DNA from: Fuerstiella sp.
GTDB taxonomy: Bacteria > Planctomycetota > Planctomycetia > Planctomycetales > Planctomycetaceae
Assembly: GCA_022447185.1 (NCBI GenBank)
Contig: JAKVAY010000007.1
Coordinates: 1 to 42,602 of the forward strand
Direction: 5' to 3'
Length of the DNA stretch: 42,602 nt
Positions 18,469 to 27,229 of this stretch are shown piece after piece. Position 1 is the stretch's first letter, and each line of letters begins with the position of its first letter. A program made the position numbers and the translations under genes. A model generated the notes under the pieces. That model was not told where the DNA came from. It saw nothing but the letters and a program-made list of their open reading frames with translations, and did not search any database.

Positions 18469-19392
18469 TCAATACTCGGGAAACCAAACATCCACGCGGG
18501 CGTGCATCGTGTAGAGTCTCCAGATTTTGCCATCATGAACCAGAATACCGCTGGACTTGTTTTCCTCAATCGGCAGTACGGGACCTCGCGCCGACTTCGT
18601 CCAGTTTCTCAGGTCGCTGGACTCAACGAAATACGTACACCACTGTCGCGGCTTTTTTGAACTGCCGGTGCCATGCAATACAGCGCAGAAACGGTCGCCG
18701 ATTTGGACGATCTGATTCATAGCAATCATGAGTGCATCGTAGTCGTCCGGTCCGGGGACAATCAGCGGCTCATCAGAAACATTGGTCCACACTTTTCTGT
18801 CCGTTGACGTGGCCAGCCAGATTCCTGCATCGTATCGTTCATAGAACAAGTGCCAGACGTCGTCTTTGACGAACACCGTTGGCGTACCATACGGCCCTGG
18901 TTTGATTGGCCGACCACTTTCCTGACGCACATCAAGCGTTCCGGTGCGCGACCACTGAATCCCGTCGTCGGACTCCAGCAACTGCGGCTGATCGCGTGCT
19001 CCTTCAGCAAACATGAAGTACCGACCGTTCTGTTTGACGACCGTCATGTCTTCGACCCACGCATCATCATAAATCGGTTCTTCCGACCAGCGTTTCCATG
19101 TAATCCCGTCGGTTGAAGTGGCGTATCCCAGTTTCATGGTTACAGGTTCCTTTGTTTTCCTGTATCCGGTGTACCACAATTTCCACGTATCACCATCTTT
19201 CATGACCCAGCCACGTTCCCGAATATGTGCATCCCATTTGTTCTGTCGGCCAGTGAACAACGGGTTCGCCCCGTCGCCTTTCCAGTCAGCAGCAAACACT
19301 GAAATTTTATCCGCGCGTAACGGATTTCCGCAGGTCCACGAACATACGATGGTGATCACGGTCAATGCATATCGAAACGATGAATGGATCAT
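18469..19392 (-). CDS. Exported five-bladed beta-propeller protein, GH43-like
   Basis: A 307-residue protein with an N-terminal signal-like segment (MIHSSFRYALTVITIVCSW). The mature part has repeated propeller-blade motifs: WKLWYTGY, LGYATSTDGITWKRW, GRYFMFAEGA, LLESDDGIQWSR, WHLFYERYDAGIWLATSTDRKVW and YFVESSDLRNWT. This layout is that of the GH43/GH32/GH68/GH130-like five-bladed propellers, which hydrolyse or phosphorolyse plant and other glycans. I cannot assign catalytic residues or substrate. The start is clear: ATG at 19392 shares its A with the TGA stop of the upstream gamma-synthase gene (TGATG), so translation is probably coupled. An upstream extension of the same frame is only a shadow of that gene's 3' end. 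Confidence 0.78.
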   Translation of the reverse strand: MIHSSFRYALTVITIVCSWTCGNPLRADKISVFAADWKGDGANPLFTGRQNKWDAHIRERGWVMKDGDTWKLWYTGYRKTKEPVTMKLGYATSTDGITWKRWSEEPIYDDAWVEDMTVVKQNGRYFMFAEGARDQPQLLESDDGIQWSRTGTLDVRQESGRPIKPGPYGTPTVFVKDDVWHLFYERYDAGIWLATSTDRKVWTNVSDEPLIVPGPDDYDALMIAMNQIVQIGDRFCAVLHGTGSSKKPRQWCTYFVESSDLRNWTKSARGPVLPIEENKSSGILVHDGKIWRLYTMHARVDVWFPEY

Positions 19393-20849
19393 CAGGTTTC
19401 CTTGACTGTTCCCAAAGCGGTAGTAAAACGATGCCAAAGGTCCTCCACGGGTTCGATCCCGATGCTGAATCTCAACAACCATCGCGATACACCGCAACGC
19501 TCGGCAAAATCCAGTTCGCGGTAGTGAGCCAGAATCGTGTATGGACAGCAAAGTGAAAAATTGGTCCCCAGGTTCGGGCCCTTTGAAATCTGAAGTTGAT
19601 CAAATACACGGGGTGTTGTAACCGCTGCGTTTTTCAGCAGAACTGAAAACAGAGCGCCACAGCTGGTATCATTGACACTGCTGTATTCGGGAAAAAACAC
19701 TTGAGCAACCGCAGGATGCTGCCTGAGTCGATCCGACAGCACCTGGGCATTCCGGACCCCCTGCGCCGTGCGCATCGCAAGATCCCGCGAATTGTGATCA
19801 AGAACCTCGGTGTCGAGATCGCTAAGGGATTCCTCGAAATCGTCAGCGAGCGAAGAACGAAGCGTATCGTAGGCGGCCGATTGAGAATTTAGCACCAGCG
19901 CGCCTGCCAGCACGTTGCCGTAGCCACTGAAGTACTTGGTAAGACTGGTGACGACTGCGTCACAGGATGGTAACACGGTCTGCCGACAGCAGGCGCGCAG
20001 CGTGTCGTCGACGACCAGCAGGGAACCATGCCGTGCCGTGATTTCCCGGAGGTACGAGAGGTTAGGAGTGATCAGCAACGGATTCGTCGGTGTTTCACAA
20101 AATACAGCTGCAAATTTTCGCTGAGGAAACAACCTGGTCAGTGTCTCTTCGTCGCCAGAAGATCCCATCGGCAGGAACACATGAGACGCGGCCGGAAACC
20201 GTTGCTGGATCTTGAGTGTATCCACGTAGGGAAAACCGAACTGGCATGTTGGTCGTCCGAGTGACAGCCGAGTGATCGCACGCCACACACCGGCAATGGC
20301 AGCCATACCAGAAGGAAACAGGTACACATTATCCGCTGATGTCTGATGAAGGTCAGCGACTCGTTGTCTTACGTTTAATCGTGCGTCATTCTGAGTGACC
20401 TTAACCGGAGTGCCTGCGAGCATTGCCCGGGCCATACGCGATGACACAATTTCTCCGGCATGTTGCCAGTATTGCCGAAGCAAAGACAGTTCGTCATCGT
20501 CAACTGCCACTGCCACACAGGGTTGACCGGCGATCGGTTGCGCAACAGCTGACGTACCGCCGGCGTGTTGCACATAGTGAACGGCGCGACTGGCAGCGGC
20601 TGATGTCGCAAATGGCAGGACTGCCCGTTTAGGAGACAGTTCATTACAGAGTTCCGCCACATCCGGATGAATACAAAACCGAGGATAAGCAGCCTGGAGC
20701 TGTTCGACGACCAGAGGGTCACTCTCTTCATAGGCGATGTTGTGATTCCACTGCGGAAGGCATGCAGAAACGGCATCACGATCGTCGGGAACAGGAAACC
20801 CAAGGTGTTCAGGTTTCCATCGTGGAGATGTCAGAAGATCGGCAGACAT
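19392..20849 (-). CDS. Long cystathionine gamma-synthase, resembling the fungal STR2 type (PLP enzyme)
   Basis: A 485-residue Cys/Met-metabolism PLP enzyme (fold type I), about 90-100 residues longer than the usual bacterial MetB. The extra N-terminal part, LGFPVPDDRDAVSACLPQW, YEESDP and YPRFCIHP, matches from memory the N-terminal segment of fungal cystathionine gamma-synthases. Further on are FPSGMAAI (cofactor phosphate loop), FCETPTNP, LLVVDDT (Asp contacting the pyridine), SLTKYFSG with the PLP lysine (residue 305) and RFSIGIEPVEDL near the end. The predicted reaction is acyl-homoserine plus cysteine to cystathionine. The neighbour cysE ends 89 bp upstream, supporting a sulfur role. ATG 20849 is preferred; a frame starting with TTG at 20942 overlaps the cysE stop (TTGA) but adds an unrelated hydrophobic leader. 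Confidence 0.85.
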   Translation of the reverse strand: MSADLLTSPRWKPEHLGFPVPDDRDAVSACLPQWNHNIAYEESDPLVVEQLQAAYPRFCIHPDVAELCNELSPKRAVLPFATSAAASRAVHYVQHAGGTSAVAQPIAGQPCVAVAVDDDELSLLRQYWQHAGEIVSSRMARAMLAGTPVKVTQNDARLNVRQRVADLHQTSADNVYLFPSGMAAIAGVWRAITRLSLGRPTCQFGFPYVDTLKIQQRFPAASHVFLPMGSSGDEETLTRLFPQRKFAAVFCETPTNPLLITPNLSYLREITARHGSLLVVDDTLRACCRQTVLPSCDAVVTSLTKYFSGYGNVLAGALVLNSQSAAYDTLRSSLADDFEESLSDLDTEVLDHNSRDLAMRTAQGVRNAQVLSDRLRQHPAVAQVFFPEYSSVNDTSCGALFSVLLKNAAVTTPRVFDQLQISKGPNLGTNFSLCCPYTILAHYRELDFAERCGVSRWLLRFSIGIEPVEDLWHRFTTALGTVKET

Positions 20850-20938
20850 GACAAATGAACAAATGGGGAGCGAGATAAAGATGAGCAACACGTGAATAGT
20901 GAACCGGCCACCAGGCAAAGGCTTAACCGGCATAGGAT

Positions 20939-21814
20939 TCAAATGTCGATACCATGGTTCATGTAAAGTGACGGCTGATCGGTATCAGGAGTTCCGACAG
21001 CTTCAGCAGGAACACCGGCAAACGTCGAATGCGGCGGCACGTCAGTCAGCACCACGCTGCCCGCCCCAATTTTTGCCCCCTCTCCTACTTCGACGTTGCC
21101 AAGAATTTTGGCACCGGCGCCGATCAGAACTCCGTGTCGAACTTTGGGGTGCCGATCTCCCGAGGCCTTCCCGGTACCTCCCAATGTCACTTCATGCAGC
21201 ATGGACACGTTGTCACCAACAACTGCTGTTTCTCCAATCACGACCGACGTGCCGTGGTCCATCAAAATCCCTTTGCCGATCCGCGCAGCAGGATGGATAT
21301 CAACTCCGAAAATCTCAGAGATTCGGTTTTGCAGGTGGATTGCCAGCAACGTTCGGCCGTCTTGCCACAACCAGTGAGCGATCCTGTAGGAAGCCAATGC
21401 ATGAACTCCCTTGAGATACAGCAGTGGAACCAGACAGCAGTTTACGGCTGGATCTCGTTCACGCGCGGCCAAAATATCAGCCTGAATCGATTCCACAATT
21501 GAAGAATCCGAATCCATCGCAGTTTCCATAATCTCGCGAAACTGCATGACGGACAGTGTCCGGGTCTGAAGCTTGCCCGAAAGGTGGAAGCTGACCGCGT
21601 CGGCAAACTGATCGTGGTTAAGAATGGATTCCTGCAGATAACCCGCCAGCATGGGCTCGTTTTTAACATAACGAAGCGCCGCTTCACGAATCAATGTCCA
21701 GACCGACTGTCCAGTATCGAGCACGGAAGAAATAGAGTTTTTTGTGTTTTCTGTCACGGATAATTTTCGGCGAAACTCGCTTATGGCCCAATTCGTCGGG
21801 TCACACGCAATCAC
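20939..21814 (-). CDS. cysE: Serine O-acetyltransferase CysE
   Basis: A 291-residue cytoplasmic enzyme making O-acetylserine from serine and acetyl-CoA, the first step of cysteine synthesis. It lines up along its length with Escherichia coli CysE: an N-terminal helical part ([18 protein letters not shown]), then [27 protein letters not shown], and the left-handed beta-helix with [18 protein letters not shown] (catalytic Asp-His pair), [41 protein letters not shown] and IGAGSVVL. The C-terminus is shorter than that of E. coli CysE, ending in [11 protein letters not shown]. The frame opens with GTG at 21814; no obvious ribosome site decides between this and a later start, and the first 30 residues are poorly conserved. 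It leads a minus-strand block with the gamma-synthase. Confidence 0.96.
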   Translation of the reverse strand: MIACDPTNWAISEFRRKLSVTENTKNSISSVLDTGQSVWTLIREAALRYVKNEPMLAGYLQESILNHDQFADAVSFHLSGKLQTRTLSVMQFREIMETAMDSDSSIVESIQADILAARERDPAVNCCLVPLLYLKGVHALASYRIAHWLWQDGRTLLAIHLQNRISEIFGVDIHPAARIGKGILMDHGTSVVIGETAVVGDNVSMLHEVTLGGTGKASGDRHPKVRHGVLIGAGAKILGNVEVGEGAKIGAGSVVLTDVPPHSTFAGVPAEAVGTPDTDQPSLYMNHGIDI

Positions 21815-22259
21815 GGCAGTATTTTTGAATTGGTTGGTTCTTATAAGCCCTGCAGAAAGCAGACGTTCTGATGCTCAAAATGACAAGGGTGCGGGAGAGT
21901 TGTACGATATTTGCTCAACAGTCTGATCATTTGAACGCAACTCACAAGTCGGACTTCGAGATTGACCGAATTTGCCGACGTTTATGGATGATCCTCCGAC
22001 TCGGTCCCTGTCAGTATGCCATGATCTGCTGAGATTCCAGGCAGGGACGGCTGAATCGCCTCACTTGTGGAACACATACATCATTGACCGAATGTGCTGT
22101 ATAGACACACAGGATGGCCTGCCGGTTCTGTTCGGCCTGTCGGCTCACCCATCTGGCACCGGAAATCATACCTTCGTACAATGGCAAAAGCTGGTCTGGT
22201 GGGATCGGTCCTCTAAGTCCCACTTCGCCCCAATCGAGATTTCTCCTGAAGGATTCATA
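21815..22259. other. Divergent gap of about 445 bp
   Basis: This lies between the starts of cysE (-) and the small exported protein (+), and should hold both promoters. The plus frame of the exported protein stays open back to 21972, but the first 96 residues have no leader, motif or ribosome site and look like read-through of non-coding DNA. No riboswitch-like or tandem repeat structure was recognised. Confidence 0.5.
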
Positions 22260-22757
22260 ATGAATAAGACTGGAAATAACCTTTGGATCGCTCTGGTGTT
22301 TGGGATTGCGGTTGGTGTATTTGCTGCGGGGCTGTTACCCCAGCAACCCGTGACCGGAGCCACCGCGAGCAGTGCTGATAAGTTTTCGATGGTCACCGTA
22401 CCTGTCGATGGAATCGCCGATACAGAAGCCGTTTTTATCCTTGACCATCTGACGGGTATCCTTCGGGGTGGTCGACTGAACAATCAAACCGGGACATTTA
22501 CTCACCAGTACGCCCACAATATTGCTGCCGATTTCCAGACGAATCGTGGACAGACGAATCCTGAATACTGCATTGTGTCCGGGACGACCCAACTGAATGG
22601 CCAGGGTAATCAGCCGGCCCGAGGTGCCATTTACGTTGCAGAAAAAAATTCAGGAGTTGTAGCCGCTTACAGTTTTGCACTACCGCGGGGACCTGGCATC
22701 AACAGGCTGCTGCCATTGGTCCGTCTCGACAACTTTAGTTTTCGTGAAGGACTCTGA
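22260..22757 (+). CDS. Small exported or membrane-anchored conserved hypothetical protein
   Basis: A 165-residue protein. AAGGA at 22249-22253 with a 6-nt spacer fixes ATG 22260. It begins with one hydrophobic segment (NLWIALVFGIAVGVFAAGLLP), then a mostly polar domain with EAVFILDHLTGILRGGRL, NPEYCIVSG and GAIYVAEKNSGVVAAYS. The pattern of a value that 'decides what a string looks like' (LDHLTG, IYVAE, VAAYS) resembles, from memory, a short secreted family common in planctomycetes and without a known function. Residue pattern and length suggest a single small beta-rich domain facing the periplasm. The next gene is recJ, 370 bp downstream, so no operon partner is evident. Confidence 0.8.
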   Translation: MNKTGNNLWIALVFGIAVGVFAAGLLPQQPVTGATASSADKFSMVTVPVDGIADTEAVFILDHLTGILRGGRLNNQTGTFTHQYAHNIAADFQTNRGQTNPEYCIVSGTTQLNGQGNQPARGAIYVAEKNSGVVAAYSFALPRGPGINRLLPLVRLDNFSFREGL

Positions 22758-23127
22758 ATTTCCATTTTTACGGTTTGACGAGTCCTGAGATGCTTTGTTC
22801 CTCATATGTCAAAGCCGTGCATGTGCCTGGTGGTGGACATACTCAGCACCGCAGCACTGCTCCGTTCCCCTTCGGCTCGACCACTCAATAACCAATTTTG
22901 GCTGGTGGACGCGACCGCATCGGCAGCGAAGCCTGAGTTGATTCAAAAAGCGAGCCTGTGTCTGCAAATCATGCTTGCGAATTTAGACGAAAGCACCCGC
23001 TTCGAAACAGGGCGTTCCCGGGAATTGACATCTTGACCAGTGATCTGTGTAATCCACAGACCGTCGGCGGCACACCGTCGGGCGGCTGTTGCTTCAACAC
23101 GCACCGACGGAAGCCGAGGATTCGAAA
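22758..23127. other. Gap of 370 bp before recJ
   Basis: No supported gene. A 76-codon frame at 22806-23036 lacks a ribosome site and known motifs, and the recJ frame is open back to 23089 without a good start. The promoter of recJ probably lies here but no boxes could be assigned. Confidence 0.5.
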
Positions 23128-24867
23128 ATGCCCCGCCCGTGGTTGTTCCAGCCACATCAACCAGCTGCCATTGCTCAACTGTCGCAGCAACTCCGATTAT
23201 CTCCGCTCGTCGCTCAGGTACTGATCGCTCGTGGATTCCAGTCAGCTGAAATTGCACGTACATTTCTCAGCGCACGTCTGGCTGACCTGTTTGATCCGTC
23301 CCGGTTACCTGGGGTCGATCAGGCAGCCGATCGTATTTTGACGGCAATAGCCGATCAACGTCGAATCACGATCTACGGTGACTACGATGTCGACGGAGTG
23401 ACCGCCACGAGCGTGCTGTGGCATTGTCTCTCTTTGGCCGGAGCGACAGTCGACTACTATATTCCCTGCCGAATGGAGGAAGGCTACGGGCTCAATACTG
23501 ATGCGATCCGCCAGCTGCATGAAGAAGATGCAGACCGCTTGCTGATTTCTGTGGATTGTGGGATTGCCAGTCTGGAAGAAGCCGCGATAGCTCAGGAACT
23601 GGGGCTTGAACTGATTATCACCGATCATCATCACATCGGTCCGGAACTTCCCTCGGCTTCATGTCTGGTTCATCCACGGCTACCGGACACGGATTACCCT
23701 TTTGGTGATCTCTGCGGAGTCGGCGTCGCATTCAAACTGGCGTGGGCCATTTGTCAGCGACTCGGTGATGGCCGGAAGGCCAGCCCGCGTATGAGAGAAT
23801 TTCTCAAGTCAGCTGTTGGACTGACGGCGATCGGAACGGTTGCAGATGTGGTACCGCTGCTGCAGGAGAATCGCGTGATCGTGCGTTACGGTCTGAACAG
23901 CATGAAAGAAAATCCATCTCTGGGGCTGAAGGCACTGATGACCGTGTCGAAACTGGACGAGAAGCCGCAACTGACTGCTGAAGATATCGGCTTCGGGCTG
24001 GCACCTCGACTAAATGCAGCAGGACGACTTGGTCAGGCTCGACTGGCCGTTGAGCTGCTGACAACGTCAGATCCGGAACGTGCTGCCTCTCTGGCCGATT
24101 ATGTGGATCAACTGAACAACAACCGAAAGACAGTAGAACGCCGAATCTTCAAAGCCGCCAGAGAGATGGTGGATCAGAAATCCGAATGGGAAGAACATCC
24201 CACGCTGGTGCTTGCCGATCATGGATGGCATCCTGGTGTGATCGGCATCGTTGCCAGCCGCGTTGCGGAACTCTATGAAAAGCCGACCGTATTGATCGCC
24301 TTGCGCGATGATGGTACAGGACAGGGAAGTGCTCGATCATGGGCCGGCTTTGATCTGTATTCCGGTATCGCTGCCTGTCAGGATTACCTGCTTGGCTTTG
24401 GTGGCCACAAGGTGGCCGCCGGCATTCAAATTGACGCGGGACGCATCGACGAATTCCGAACAGCTCTGGCCAACTGGACAGCCACGCATCATTCCGTTCA
24501 GGAATCAGATGTGGCCCTGCGGGTCGATGCAGAAGTCCTGCTTTCTGAAGTCACGCGCCGTGCGGTTCAGGAGCTCAATCACCTTGGTCCATTCGGCGAA
24601 GCAAACCCAGCACCTCGATTTTCTGCCACGAACGTGGAGCTGGTGGATCCACCACGCACAATGGGCGAAGGCGATCGGCATCTGTCGCTTCGTATTCGAC
24701 AGCATAAAACCGTCATGCGCGCAGTGGCCTTTGGTCGCGGAGAATGGGCCGAAGAAATTGCTGCTGTCAACGGACGTTTGTCGGTGTATTTTGCTCCAGT
24801 CATCAACTCATTTCGAGGTTTTGAACGAGTGGAATTGAGGCTGATCGACTGGAAGCCGGCAACTTGA
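23128..24867 (+). CDS. recJ: Single-strand-specific 5'-3' exonuclease RecJ
   Basis: A 579-residue protein, a normal RecJ length. RecJ degrades single-stranded DNA 5' to 3' in recombination and mismatch and excision repair. The DHH phosphoesterase motifs are present: [13 protein letters not shown] (about residues 83-95), [16 protein letters not shown] (about 165) and VGVAFKL. The DHHA1 domain follows with [11 protein letters not shown] and [11 protein letters not shown], and the C-terminal OB-like part reads [17 protein letters not shown] 23128 was chosen because GAGGA ends 7 nt before it and MPRPW is a typical RecJ opening. recG follows 214 bp downstream on the same strand, so the two repair genes could share regulation, but the gap is large enough for a separate promoter. 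Confidence 0.96.
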   Translation: MPRPWLFQPHQPAAIAQLSQQLRLSPLVAQVLIARGFQSAEIARTFLSARLADLFDPSRLPGVDQAADRILTAIADQRRITIYGDYDVDGVTATSVLWHCLSLAGATVDYYIPCRMEEGYGLNTDAIRQLHEEDADRLLISVDCGIASLEEAAIAQELGLELIITDHHHIGPELPSASCLVHPRLPDTDYPFGDLCGVGVAFKLAWAICQRLGDGRKASPRMREFLKSAVGLTAIGTVADVVPLLQENRVIVRYGLNSMKENPSLGLKALMTVSKLDEKPQLTAEDIGFGLAPRLNAAGRLGQARLAVELLTTSDPERAASLADYVDQLNNNRKTVERRIFKAAREMVDQKSEWEEHPTLVLADHGWHPGVIGIVASRVAELYEKPTVLIALRDDGTGQGSARSWAGFDLYSGIAACQDYLLGFGGHKVAAGIQIDAGRIDEFRTALANWTATHHSVQESDVALRVDAEVLLSEVTRRAVQELNHLGPFGEANPAPRFSATNVELVDPPRTMGEGDRHLSLRIRQHKTVMRAVAFGRGEWAEEIAAVNGRLSVYFAPVINSFRGFERVELRLIDWKPAT

Positions 24868-25081
24868 CATGTCTCACAATGTCGGTGACCCGGCGAGAGG
24901 GAGACAAAAATCACCTGTCGCCCCGGGACTGCCTGCTGAGTGGGTGATGCTGCCAGCTTTATTTCTCTTATGATCTGCTCTACAGCTCCCGTGCGATTTC
25001 GCTCGACAGAAATATCTCACATCAGTATCTGCGTACGACCTCACCTGCTTCTAATGCACTGCAGGCAGGTGGGGGCAACGT

Positions 25082-27205
25082 GTGATTTGGACTGGTATGT
25101 TGTCTCAATCGGATTCTCAACCCAAAACGGAACCAAACCGGCTTCAGACACCCGTACAGTTTGTACCGGGCGTCGGTCCTGGCCGTGCGGAACTCCTGCA
25201 CAAACTGAACATCCGCAGTGCTTTCGATCTACTGTATCATTTGCCGCATTCATTCCATGACTTCAGCAATGTGAGAACCGTACCCCATTTAGAGGCAGAC
25301 GTTGAACAGTCCGTGCATGGAGTTGTTGTCGAACGAGACTCTCGCAAGCTGACAAATGGCCGCAGCCTGGTAGGAATTTTGCTGGATTGCAGCGGACATT
25401 TCGTCCGCGGCACCTGGTTCAATCAACCGTGGATGTTCAAAAAGTTCAACGACGGCGACCGTGTGGTCTTCAGGGGAAAACCCAAACGCCGTTCGGGACG
25501 TTGGGAATTCAGCAATCCTCATCTGCACTTTCCGACGGCTGATGACGATGACCTGACGAGTGCCACCGGGGTATTGCCCCGTTATTCGCTGACCGAGGGA
25601 ATCTCAATGGGTCAGATGCGCCGCATGACCGCTGGTGTCGTCAAATACTGTACGCCCGAACTCATCGACCCACTCCCCGAACGCTTTCGCAGCGACCACA
25701 AACTTTCCGGCCTTGTTGAATCATTGCAGGGAGTACATTGCCCTCGGTCGGTACAGGACTTCAGACAGGGCCGACACCGACTCATTCTGGATGACCTTCT
25801 GGAATTCCAGCTGGGTCTGGCAATACGTCGCCGGTTATGGAGTCACACATCCAAAGCTCGTGCCATACCAACACCGTCGGTTGTGGATGCCAGGATTCGA
25901 AGACTCTTCAGTTTCCGTTTCACCGATGGACAGAATGCTGCAGTTGCTGACATCGTCGACGATCTGAACAATACCCATGCCATGCATCGACTGCTCCAGG
26001 CAGACGTGGGCGCAGGAAAAACGGCTGTCGCTGTATATGCGATGCTGGCAGCTGTCGCAGCCGGTTTCCAAACAGTTCTGATGGCTCCTACGGAAGTTCT
26101 GGCCACCCAGCACTGGCAGACATTCGAAGAATTGCTCAGTCATAGTCGGGTCAAACGGGGCTTTCTGGTCGGCGGACTTCCCACCGCGTCGAAACGAAAG
26201 TTGCTGGCGGAAATTGCCGATGGGGAATGCCAGTTGATTATCGGAACTCAGGCTGTCATTCAGGACGGCGTTCAGTTCCAAAATCTGGCACTTGCCGTGA
26301 TCGATGAACAGCATCGATTCGGAGTTCGACAGCGATCCCGATTTGGCAGTGAATCGGAATCGCCTCATGTACTCGTGATGACGGCAACGCCCATTCCGCG
26401 CAGTCTGTGTCTGACCCGTTTCGGCGATCTCGACGTTTCACTGATTCGGGAAATGCCGCCCGGTCGCCAGAAGGTAGTCACATCGAGAGTCTCGGATTCT
26501 GTGAACCAGGCGAAGGCATGGAACTTCGTGCGGCAACAGATTCAGAAAGGTCGCCAGATCTACGTTGTGTGTCCCCGGGTCGAGGGTCAGGACGAGGATG
26601 ACGACGCGGCTGCCGAATCTGTCTATCGGCAGCTTTCGTCCTCCGAACTTTCGGGGCTTCGTGTTGAATTGCTTCATGGGCGCATGGATCGTGACAAACG
26701 ACGTGAAGTCATGGACCGATTTCGGCATCATGAATCCGATGTCCTGGTCAGTACCACGGTAATTGAAGTCGGAGTGGACGTCCCGAACGCCACGATCATG
26801 GTCATTCGCCAGGCAGAACGCTTTGGCCTTGCCCAGCTGCATCAGCTTCGTGGACGCATTGGTCGAGGACGCTTTCAGGGCTACTGTTTCCTGTTTTCAG
26901 ATGGGGACTCTCCGGACGCGCTCGCTCGTATTAACGCTCTGGTGGAATCTTCGGATGGTTTCATTCTGGCAGAAAAAGACGCAGAATTACGAGGTCCTGG
27001 AGATGTTCTTGGAACCCGGCAAAGCGGAGTTTTACCGCTGCGAGTTGCTAATCCTGTCCGTGACATATCGATTCTTACTGTGGCACGCCGTATGGCCTTC
27101 GATCTGGTCCGTACGGGGGAGTTTGATGGATCGGATTATGCCGCACTGAAATCTCTGGTTCTCGAACGATTCGCAGACGTCCTGGATCTGCCCCGCACGG
27201 GATGA
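25082..27205 (+). CDS. recG: ATP-dependent DNA helicase RecG
   Basis: A 707-residue helicase that reverses stalled replication forks and processes Holliday junctions. The N-terminal wedge domain begins with PVQFVPGVGPGRAELLHKLNI. The motor carries Walker A ADVGAGKT (about residues 306-313), APTEVLATQHW, the DEQH box (about 408) in VIDEQHRFGVRQR, VMTATPIPRSL, and in the second lobe LLHGRMDRDKR, VSTTVIEVGVDVPNA and QLRGRIGRG. The end includes the family segment RGPGDVLGTRQSG. The start is GTG 25082, with AGGTGGGGG at 25068-25075 six nt before it; ATG 25097 lacks a close ribosome site. It is convergent with the MATE gene, with only 24 bp between the stop codons and no T-rich terminator visible there. 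Confidence 0.97.
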   Translation: MIWTGMLSQSDSQPKTEPNRLQTPVQFVPGVGPGRAELLHKLNIRSAFDLLYHLPHSFHDFSNVRTVPHLEADVEQSVHGVVVERDSRKLTNGRSLVGILLDCSGHFVRGTWFNQPWMFKKFNDGDRVVFRGKPKRRSGRWEFSNPHLHFPTADDDDLTSATGVLPRYSLTEGISMGQMRRMTAGVVKYCTPELIDPLPERFRSDHKLSGLVESLQGVHCPRSVQDFRQGRHRLILDDLLEFQLGLAIRRRLWSHTSKARAIPTPSVVDARIRRLFSFRFTDGQNAAVADIVDDLNNTHAMHRLLQADVGAGKTAVAVYAMLAAVAAGFQTVLMAPTEVLATQHWQTFEELLSHSRVKRGFLVGGLPTASKRKLLAEIADGECQLIIGTQAVIQDGVQFQNLALAVIDEQHRFGVRQRSRFGSESESPHVLVMTATPIPRSLCLTRFGDLDVSLIREMPPGRQKVVTSRVSDSVNQAKAWNFVRQQIQKGRQIYVVCPRVEGQDEDDDAAAESVYRQLSSSELSGLRVELLHGRMDRDKRREVMDRFRHHESDVLVSTTVIEVGVDVPNATIMVIRQAERFGLAQLHQLRGRIGRGRFQGYCFLFSDGDSPDALARINALVESSDGFILAEKDAELRGPGDVLGTRQSGVLPLRVANPVRDISILTVARRMAFDLVRTGEFDGSDYAALKSLVLERFADVLDLPRTG

Positions 27206-27229
27206 ACCAAGGAACTGACTCAGCAGTTG

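Noticed and set aside
22806..23036. 76-codon frame between the exported protein and recJ
   Set aside because: No ribosome site, leader or motif; composition unlike the neighbouring genes.
27206..27229. Shared terminator between recG and the MATE gene
   Set aside because: Only a 5-bp stem (CTGAC/GTCAG) is present and there is no T-run on either strand.
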